DNA from: Aristolochia californica
Taxonomy: Eukaryota; Streptophyta; Magnoliopsida; Piperales; Aristolochiaceae
Reading direction: 5' to 3'
Assembly: GCA_029961685.1 (NCBI GenBank)
Contig: JARWKL010000009.1
Coordinates: forward strand, 10,993,758-11,057,757
Length of the DNA: 64,000 nucleotides
Both the position numbers and the translations under genes were made by a program. The first letter of the stretch is position 1; each line of letters opens with the position of its first letter. The notes below the pieces were generated by a model. That model was not told where the DNA came from. It ran no database searches and saw only the letters and a list, made by a program, of their open reading frames with translations. Positions 57,175-64,000 of this stretch are shown here, one piece after another.

Positions 57175-58794
57175 TTGATGTAAAATTTAGTTACATCGGC
57201 TTTAATACCTTGCAAGCGTACGAATCGTTCATGTAATCTAGCAGTAAGCGAGGGTCATATCCACAGGGAGGATTGAATTTTGTGTATTCTTCAGTCAACT
57301 AGCCTAACCAAATATGATGAATTAATCTGAACTAAATACTAATTATATCCTACATTATCAAGCAATAATCTAATTAACTACTTGCACAACAGGAAACGTC
57401 AACTCTGGATTTTATCGTGATTCGTGCCTCTCGAGCGCCACGAAACCACGAATCCGGATTCTCAATCCTTGCATCTAGCCCCTCTCGGGCGCCTAGAGTT
57501 AATGACAAAGAGCGGATTACAATAGAATGCAGAGAATCAATTTCCTTTTGTGATGATGCTAAAATTATCAACTCTGGATTTTACTGTGATTCGTGCCTCT
57601 CTCGAGCGCCATGTAATCACGAATCCGATTTCTCAAACCTTGCGTCTAGCCCCTCTCGGGCGCATAGAGTGAAAGACAGAAATCGGATTAAAATACCAAA
57701 ATCCAACCTCAATTATAATCCTACCCTAATTAGCTAATTTAATCAAATATCCAGAAAACAAATCTTAAATAAACATTAATTATCAAATCAGATTCAATTA
57801 ACATTCAAAACCTAAGTTCAAACTATATAAAAAATTAAATTCAATAATGATGAATTACTCCCCTTCTTCTTCCTCTCAGTCGGGCAGCAACTCGTTCTCA
57901 CGAGTGCTGCAATTTCCCGAAATTGGTGGCGTCGGGTGGCAATAGTGAGTGGCCGGAGGTAGAGACGACGCCGGCGACGAAGGTTGGAAGCCGACGGATG
58001 GAGGTAACGTCCAGTGAAGAACGAAACAGAGATGAAGTTCTCTAACCGACTCTCTCGAGTCTCGGTCGGAGTCGGAATCGCTCCAAGAATGATCAAAAAT
58101 ACGTAACCGACGCCGGAGGATGGTCGAAAAGCGAAGTTGGCACCGGAGAAGCCCTCTCGGATCACTTCTCGACCTGGCGAGCGACGACTGTCGAACTCAC
58201 CTCGACGGAGACTCTCTCGAGCTCTCCTCGGGTTTGTTCTCGGTTGCTGGACGTCAATGGACGGCGGTGGACGATGGTGGCGCGGTGGAAGGTATTGGCC
58301 CGACGAACGACGGCGGGGAACTCCTCTCGAGTCCTCCCCTGTTTCCGGTCAAAGTCCTCTGTTTTGGTCTCCGTCTCTGTTTTCTCTTCACGCTTCCCCC
58401 TCTCGGGTTTTCCCTCCTGGGTCTCTCCTCTTGGTCCCTCTCGTTCGACACTCCCCTTCCTCTTTAAATATGATTTTTCTTATTTTAAAACTATTTGCCC
58501 TAGAAATTACCTCCATTTCACTAAGGGCATTTTGGTAAATATCTTCTTCTCCACCCAAATTCTCCTGAAATTCCATAATTGAATCTATAAAAAGCATTTC
58601 AGGAAGAAATAAAACTAAAAAATAATGAAATATAATTCAGGAGAGAGAAATATGCAATATAGACAGTGATTAATGCCAAATTCAATAAATGCTCATTTCA
58701 TTTGAAAACCGATAAATAACCACCTATAACACAATTATAAAGGTTATTCTATTATAATTAACCTAGTTCTCATGTCAGAATATGGCATCTATCA
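57175..58794. mobile_element. Unclassified 1.6-kb insertion within the gypsy element
   Basis: Bounded by GTACCCT on both sides (57168-57174, 58795-58801); the copy at 36545 has a single GTACCCT. It contains two copies of a GTCAACTCTGGATTTTATCG ... CTAGCCCCTCTCGGGCGC module (57399-57520, 57565-57675), CGAGGGTCATATCCACAGGGA, and a GC-rich part (57880-58460) with frames on both strands that look compositional. Near its right end a 27-bp stretch repeats the PPR sequence at 56505-56532. Class not determined. Confidence 0.6.
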
Positions 58795-59400
58795 GTACCC
58801 TGCAACAGCAACCAAAGTGATAGAGGATTACACTGGCCAGACTGGGTGCTGGCCCAACATATCATCCACGGTTTTTACTGTTGCCTACAAACCAGTGATG
58901 TACATACCATCAATTCTAGATCAATTTATTGTAGTGGGTTTACTCACAGCTAGCGCGAATCTGGGTGCATTACATAAAGGGAAACTCTTGTAGGCTTACA
59001 TCAAGAGAGATTTTAACTGCCCCCATTCACACTACTTTACAGAAGCTGAGGTTCTCACTAAAATTTGAGCATGGCTATTGGTGGCTTACTTGCATGAATA
59101 TGCATGTGAGGCTTATGTTGCTGCTCTCTATTATGGGATAAACAATACAGGAAGTGGAAAATAGATGCAAATGTTTTCAGGTCAACTATTTTTAGTGCCA
59201 ATTGAACTTGATCTGGGTCCAAACCTTGGAATTGCTCGTGTTCCAAGAATTGGACTTATTTACACAGAATTAGTCAGAGCCTTAACCAGTACTGTTGCGG
59301 CTACGTGTGGATTTCACAAGGATATGTAGAGTGGTCCGAGGTCAGTAGTTTATGCCAAAAAAAAGAGATGGTACACTGACAGAACTTGGGTAGACAACAA
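58795..59400 (+). pseudogene. Captured PPR-like and unassigned coding relic
   Basis: Continues the pre-insertion sequence: ATKVIEDYTGQTGCWPNISS, SILDQFIVVGLLTASANLGA with LHKGKLL (PPR-like), then a stop and unassigned coding-like sequence to CGFHKDM. The truncated copy at 36545-37090 is parallel, with stops at several of the same places. Confidence 0.45.
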
Positions 59401-59721
59401 GTCAATACATTATAGTTCCCTATTTTGTTAACTTTTCGCATTGGTGGGTTCATTCTCACATGGGTTTACGAAGATTATGGTGGAACATCTTGTTGGCCAG
59501 TCATGGTCTTGCCAAATTGGAGCAGGTGATAGTTTAGACTATTGTTTGGTTGCTTGACCATGTGGTGGGTTGCTGCAACGAGTAATACTGGAAGTGTTGG
59601 ATTCTCACCCAAAAAAACAATTTTCTGGAGGAACATTCTGTCAACGGGGGAAACCAGTGGTGGATTTCGGATACCGCAATCTCTCCGTCCGAGGTGTTAC
59701 ATTGGAGCGCTTACACTGTTT

Positions 59722-59840
59722 GGGTCGCCTAGTGGGTTGACACAGATGCCACAGATGTTACATGGGAAGATGTGGAGACGTTTCAGCACGCATACCCTAC
59801 CTTCATGCTTGAGGAAGCTCTTTCTCCACGAGGGGAGTGA
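59722..59840 (+). pseudogene. gypsy pol C-terminal relic
   Basis: WVDTDATDVTWEDVETFQHA, then YPTFMLEEALSPRGE and a stop just before the 3' LTR. The pattern ATWED---F---FP-F-LEDK---G is that of the C-terminal (chromodomain-side) end of plant Ty3/gypsy polyproteins. This places the element in that superfamily although RT and integrase are gone. Confidence 0.7.
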
Positions 59841-60214
59841 TGTTATGAACTCAATAGCAGGCCGAGTCATACAAAGGCGTAGTGGCTGAGTCATCTAGTA
59901 TTAAGTTAATTGTTTTTCTTTCTATTTATTTTTACTTTATTTTTATTTCAATAGATGAGTTAGTATGCCGTAGGGGTATTATTGTAATTCTTTATCTTGA
60001 ACCCTTGTTAGCATAAACCCTACTTAAGGGGTGAAAGGAATTAGAAAGGGCAAGCCTGATTTTAGTCTAAACAGGGTTTTGAGTTCTCCTAAACAAACTT
60101 AGGGTTGTGCGTTCTCCTTGACGAACCTAGGGTTTTCAAGCTTCCATTCGGCTTGATTCTTCTCTTATCTTCTTCTTCCCTACGAATCACTGTGTTAAAT
60201 CCGGGACCGCAACA
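59841..60214 (+). repeat. Gypsy 3' LTR
   Basis: 374 bp, TGTTATGAACTC ... GGGACCGCAACA, same length as the 5' LTR. Preceded by GAGGGGAGTGA. Confidence 0.9.
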
Positions 60215-60269
60215 TCCACACACACGAGCACCCACGCACAACCTTCCCCCCCAACCCCCCACCCCCCCC

Positions 60270-60300
<31 letters not shown>

Positions 60301-60310
60301 ACACATACAT
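60215..60310. repeat. C-run and CA microsatellite
   Basis: C-rich tract with an uninterrupted run at about 60262-60286, then (AC)n to about 60304, directly downstream of the gypsy 3' LTR. Confidence 0.9.
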
Positions 60311-61251
60311 ATATACACTTTAATTGATGATTTAAATAATTAAATTCTAATTGACAGTAAACTAAAGTTATAATTGATGTGACTGAAATTTAACCAACTT
60401 ATTTGGAAAGATTCTATAAGATTTTCATTTGAACCTTTTATTTGTGGCAATATACGAATTTATGTTTTTTTTTTTTTTAGACCATGAGAAGGTAGAATTC
60501 ATTGAGAAACATGCGACCATGATATAGCCAAGGATTTGCAATGTCCCATTTAATTGAGTAAATGTTTACTGTAACTTTTGGAAGTGTATGTATTCTCTAT
60601 TATTGACTTGCACAGTAAAAATTTTTTATTGAAACGTATTTGCTGTGTGTGCATGAAGTTTCGTAAAGATTTACTATAAAATTTAGGAAAACTTAAAAAG
60701 ATTTTAAAAATTTTGGAAAAATATTACTTTGTTTTGCAAATGAATATTCCCAAAAATATGCTGCCTACATGGAGAAAGATTTCAGGTAGCCATGGATGTC
60801 TTCTTGCTTGCTGCCTTTTCATAGTTTCAACGGGACGCCTGACCCTTCTGATTTACTTGCTCTATTCTTACAGAAAATAAAAGTTGAATAATACTTCATT
60901 ATGTTGCTATATCCTGATGTTTGTCATTGTGGTTTCTATTAAGGTTGCATGTTGCATGTGTGTGAATTTATATCTTTCTCTATTATCAAGTACTCTGCTA
61001 CTTGCATGGTCTTTTCTTATTTTTCATTACTATGACACAGTTAACTTTGTCTTTGAAACTGATTTATAAAATTCACTTTCAGGTCAATGTTTTGATCTAT
61101 CTAATAGGCTACTGGTGAAAATTCCATTGAAATGACACACTAAATTCTTCAGGTCTTACTGTTGGTTTTTGAAATTTTATTTCACTTCATTTTTTTCATA
61201 TTTAATCTTTTCTGGGATGGGGTTTCATGCTTATTTTCACTTTTAAAGCAG
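60311..61251 (+). other. Intron sequence of the NT-C2 relic
   Basis: AT-rich, no coding frame of note, ending in the acceptor TTTTAAAGCAG before exon 6. Together with 53748-53879 it forms the original intron around the gypsy insertion. Confidence 0.6.
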
Positions 61252-61852
61252 GTAAATTCAATAGTAAGATTCAAATCAGACTCTACAGAGCTAATTAAAT
61301 GCTTATTATCCTCAAATGTTGATGGTGCATTGACCCATCCAGAGGACATTCTAAAGTCTAGATTGCATCGTCAAAAGTTAGATGTAGCTGAACCAAAAGA
61401 CAAACTTTGGAATGAAGAGCCTGTTAAAAAGCTAACCGGTAGATCATTTCCATCACATGAAGAACTCTTGGTGGAGCAGACAGCTGAACTTTCTGGGGTG
61501 TATGTACAAAATGTACATTTTGGGAGTGTCTTCAGATATTTTAGAAGGGGCTTTGGATGAAATCAATGGTAAGATTAAACTTCTGAAGCAAAAGATATAG
61601 ATAGCTTGAGTAGCAGTTAAAGCATGAAGACAATTCTAGAGGATTTTTGACTCTTAAACTTCAATCTACGTTGCATGAGATCGAGATATTGAGGGACTCT
61701 GAAGTTGAGTGCATATCTAGATGCAATGATTTGAAGTCAGAAAATCATGTTCTGGAAGTAGAATTACAGAGTACCACAGCTGAGAACTCTCACCTCACTC
61801 ATAAACTTGCTGAATGTGAAGAAGTTATCTCAGAACGCAGAAGTTACGAATT

Positions 61853-62190
61853 GTAAGTGCTGGGGAAAGTGAAAGTACTTTACCTAGTGAAAGTGACAAT
61901 TAATTACTTGTTTATGTTAGTGTGCGTAATGAAAAATGCAATATAAAGTACTTGTTTGTGTTAGTGTGCACTATGTAAAGTACAGTGTATAGTACTTGTT
62001 TGTGTTGGTATGCACAATGGAAAGTGCGGTGTAAAGTACAAAGAGATTATTTATTAATAAAATATTTTTATATATTTGACTTTTAGAAAATTAAATTAAT
62101 ATTAGTTAATTAATTAAATATAATAATTAAACAAATGCTTACTTTTATACTATTAAAATTTTAATCAAGGAAGGCCCACATATCCAAATG
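61853..62190. repeat. Subterminal repeats of the Harbinger-like family
   Basis: After the exon 6 donor come GAAAGTGAAAGTAC-type sequence and three tandem units of TTAGTGTGCACAATG, then AAAGTGCAATGTAAAGTAC (about 61915-62040). AT-rich family sequence follows to about 62160. The same motif flanks the element termini at 17569-17630, 18640-18702, 34100-34186 and 48420-48480. Confidence 0.6.
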
Positions 62191-62556
62191 TGATGGAAGA
62201 TGGGTCCAAGCCCATAAGATATGGACTCACCATGATCACACGAGCTAGTGGGACCCACCATGATCACATGAGGTGGCATGATAAGTCCCACACAATAATA
62301 AGTATTACAGTATTAGATTTATTATGGACACAAGTCTTGTAGAAGAGTTTTAGTTTAAAGTTATTTTAGTCATGTTAGTCTTCTTTTTATATTGGGTTAT
62401 TTAATTATGCTAAGACTTATCAAGTGTTAAAGTTTGGGTGTAATTGGGATAAAGGTAGTTTAATTGTAAATGGACTCTACTACCTTCCTCTATTTGAGGT
62501 TCATGCACTCTATTACAACAAGTCAATAAAGTATTTTTTTTTCCATAAATTCAACA
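62191..62556 (+). repeat. 5' LTR of a truncated LTR retrotransposon
   Basis: TGATGGAAGATGGGTCC ... AAATTCAACA, same family as 11148-11554, followed immediately by primer-site-like TGGTCTCAGAGCAGG (62557 onward). The internal region has no coding capacity within the roughly 350 bp before other repeats begin. Confidence 0.75.
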
Positions 62557-62911
62557 TGGTCTCAGAGCAGGTTCTGTGTGTTGACTCGGTCAACCCATAG
62601 AGATAATGTGATCATTTTTCTGATCTATTATCTCAAGCAGTTTAGCTTCGTATTTCTCTTTTTTTAGTCCCTATACTCATTATTTTATTTACGTTTTCAC
62701 ATATATGCTGAGATTTTTATATTTCATATTATATATTGATGGAAAGATATTCGAGTCTATTTTCCATAGAAAAATGACTGTTTTCAATCGGAGTTATCTA
62801 CAAAGAGAAATCAATATTTGAAGCAGCAAAGGTCAGATTACAAAAGAGGTTCATGCAGCAGTAGAAAGCTTCAACTTCCGAGCTATTTTATGCTATCAAG
62901 AACGAGACTTT

Positions 62912-63162
62912 TGTTGAAACCATTGGGCTAAAAGGCTCGAACCTATTAGGAAAGCAACCCCACGGATCTTATATAAGGACTGGCCCGGTCGATACAAATA
63001 CAAATTCCAACACTCCCCCACACGGGAAAACCCGTGGACAAATTCACCAGAAAAACCCGGGACAAACTCCTGGAAAAACCCAGGACAAATTCAGCAGAAA
63101 TACCTGGGACAAAATTCGGTGGGAGCGGGACTTGAACTCGGGACCAACCTGCTTTGATACCA
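62912..63162 (-). mobile_element. TRIM-like fragment, minus strand
   Basis: On the minus strand: primer site TGGTATCAAAGCAGG (63162-63148), an internal domain of about 150 bp with repeated GACAAATTC and AAAACCCGG phrases, purine tract GTGTGGGGGAG (to 63013), then an LTR TGTTGGAATTTG ... GGTTTCAACA (63012-62912, about 100 bp). The matching 5' LTR is not recognised at 63163 onward, so the element is incomplete or rearranged. Confidence 0.6.
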
Positions 63163-64000
63163 TGTTCTTCTTCTTCTCTTCTCCTTCTCTCTTCTTCTTC
63201 TTCTTCTTTCTTGTTGATTTAAAGTTCCTTTCATGAGATCCTAAATTCTACATGGTATCAGAGCAAGGAGTTTAGGATCTCTTCATGGATTTATTATGAA
63301 ATCTGTTCAAGAAGTTGTAAAAGGAGTTCAGTCATAAAGAGATAAGTTCATTATCTTCTTATTTACATTTTTTTTTGTTCCTTTTTCTTATTTACATACT
63401 CCTTTTTACTGTTTTTCTTTACTTCTTGAATTTTGAGTCACATCAAGTCAAGATAAATCTTTATATGTTGTAAAGATTTAGTTCTATGACTAAATTGATG
63501 TTATAATCTTGACTCCTTGTAAATCAATTACAAGAGTGATCAAGATCATTTGTTGTTTGCATCTTATTAAGATTGATGGGTGAAATTCAATTACCTTTAT
63601 GTAATTTGGATCTATCTGATTTGAGGTAGAATTCCAGCACATGTTGCTGTATCTTCTCCTACTTTAGGTTGCTCATGGGTTTGTGTTGTGTTGTTGGATG
63701 CCCATTACATGTTTGATGAAATGCCAACAGCCATTTACCCTTTGTAGTTCAGTTTTTTTTAACTTCAACAATTGAATTTTTTTCTTATGTTGAAGTCTCC
63801 CATGAGCTGAAGATAAATCTCTTCCAAGTGTCTTGGTTTGTCATTAAATCTTCTCTAAATTTTTGTCTATTGCTCGTTTGTGTTGGAGTTTGGATTAAGG
63901 CCTAATCGGTTGCGTCTACTTTCTTCTCTTTGTTCTTATGAATACAAGAGAAGTTGAGTGATGGATGGATGTTATTATCACTTTCTAAAGGCACAATTTT
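63163..64000 (+). other. CT-rich segment with plus-strand primer-site motif, then unassigned DNA
   Basis: 63163-63252 (TGTTCTTCTTC ... ATTCTACA) is a pyrimidine-rich 90-bp stretch with TG/CA ends, followed by TGGTATCAGAGCAAGG at 63253, a typical primer site. The rest, to the window end, shows no coding frame or element boundary; it may be the interior of a retroelement running out of the window. Confidence 0.45.

Larger units (their letters stand above)
53880..60214 (+). mobile_element. Ty3/gypsy-type LTR retrotransposon carrying several host gene fragments
   Basis: The LTRs 53880-54253 and 59841-60214 are both 374 bp (TGTTATGAACTC...AACA). A primer-site-like TGGGTATTAGAGCAGG lies 2 bp after the 5' LTR; GAGGGGAGTGA precedes the 3' LTR. 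A gag-like relic and a gypsy-type pol C-terminus (DATDVTWEDVETF...) flank a centre made of pieces resembling a Rab GTPase, PPR proteins, a CDKAL1-like enzyme and an H+-pyrophosphatase. The central RT and integrase are absent. It lies in the intron between exons 5 and 6 of the NT-C2 relic. Flanks TACAT/TCCAC match only partly, so the target duplication is uncertain. Confidence 0.85.
52241..61852 (+). pseudogene. NT-C2 domain / coiled-coil protein gene, broken and interrupted by a gypsy element
   Basis: Plant proteins of this kind have an N-terminal NT-C2 membrane-association domain and a long coiled coil. Exon 1 (52241-52312) reads MSRIANFRKAKVKVVFWLHF before donor GTAAGC. Exon 2 (about 52553-52708) has TTKANVGNENCKWSDPI and KLYNLVVAM before GTATCT. 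Exon 3 (from 52882) has GSSRSSILGEATINLAD, then a lost base, after which ADASKPLSAALPLRG reads in the next frame. Exon 4 (53318-53355) is VTIQLLTSKTGY. Exon 5 (53621-53747) is EFEQ ... PSVHDKSAKKVSSFAEAAND, then QIDK, with TGA and TAG inside. Exon 6 (61252-61852) starts VNSIVRFKSDSTELIK and holds coiled coil IEILRDSEVECISRCNDLKS before donor GTAAGT. Missing parts of exon 2, frameshifts and stops make it a pseudogene. Its 3' remainder is not seen. Confidence 0.85.

Noticed and set aside
58120..58582. Overlapping frames of 112-133 residues
   Set aside because: Same compositional effect in a GC-rich part of the 1.6-kb insertion; Arg/Ser/Leu-rich translations without motifs.
60089..60310. Gly-rich or Pro-rich frames
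   Set aside because: Produced by the C run and CA microsatellite and by the end of the gypsy LTR.

Overview
The window is repeat-dominated DNA from a flowering plant nuclear genome, probably a eudicot. The evidence is three Cassandra elements (a plant TRIM whose LTRs carry 5S rRNA sequence), Ty1/copia and Ty3/gypsy retrotransposons, hAT-like and Harbinger-like DNA elements, AT-rich intergenic DNA, and decayed intron-containing fragments of plant gene families (NT-C2 coiled-coil protein, LIFEGUARD/TMBIM, PPR, H+-pyrophosphatase, CDKAL1-like). I see no intact cellular protein-coding gene, tRNA gene or CRISPR array. Every coding relic is broken.

Layout. 1-3243 is the 3' part of copia copy 1. 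3244-6699 holds duplicated non-coding blocks with a Cassandra multimer. 6700-8601 is a hAT-like element. 8602-11062 holds duplicated blocks and a LIFEGUARD-like gene relic. 11148-15991 contains a retroelement LTR and a 4.2-kb minus-strand LTR element without coding capacity, with a 344-bp TRIM nested inside. 16126-19931 is a large imperfect palindrome whose arms are Harbinger-like elements, one keeping a transposase C-terminus. 20793-26080 is copia copy 2. 26081-35799 repeats the same blocks (Cassandra b, the second LIFEGUARD relic). 35800-37949 is a truncated gypsy copy. 40671-46036 is copia copy 3. 46037-50885 repeats the blocks again (Cassandra c). 50886-51512 is a hAT head. 52241-61852 is an NT-C2/coiled-coil pseudogene whose fifth intron hosts a 6.3-kb gypsy element (53880-60214) carrying fragments of several host genes. 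62191-64000 holds further LTR and TRIM fragments.

How it fits together. The three copia copies sit at the same point of the same flanking block with the same CACCG duplication, and unoccupied versions of that point exist at about 6613, 28597 and 50801. So one insertion was multiplied by segmental duplication of units roughly 20-23 kb apart. Lesions shared by all three copies (a stop in integrase, a frameshift before the integrase Glu) date from before the duplication. Lesions shared only by copies 1 and 3, in both copia and Cassandra, indicate that those two units are closest relatives. The gypsy element is the most unusual object: between ordinary LTRs it carries pieces resembling a Rab-type GTPase, PPR proteins, a CDKAL1-like methylthiotransferase and an H+-pyrophosphatase, including an in-frame PPR/pyrophosphatase chimera present in both copies. 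All identities come from reading the sequence by eye; no database search was run.
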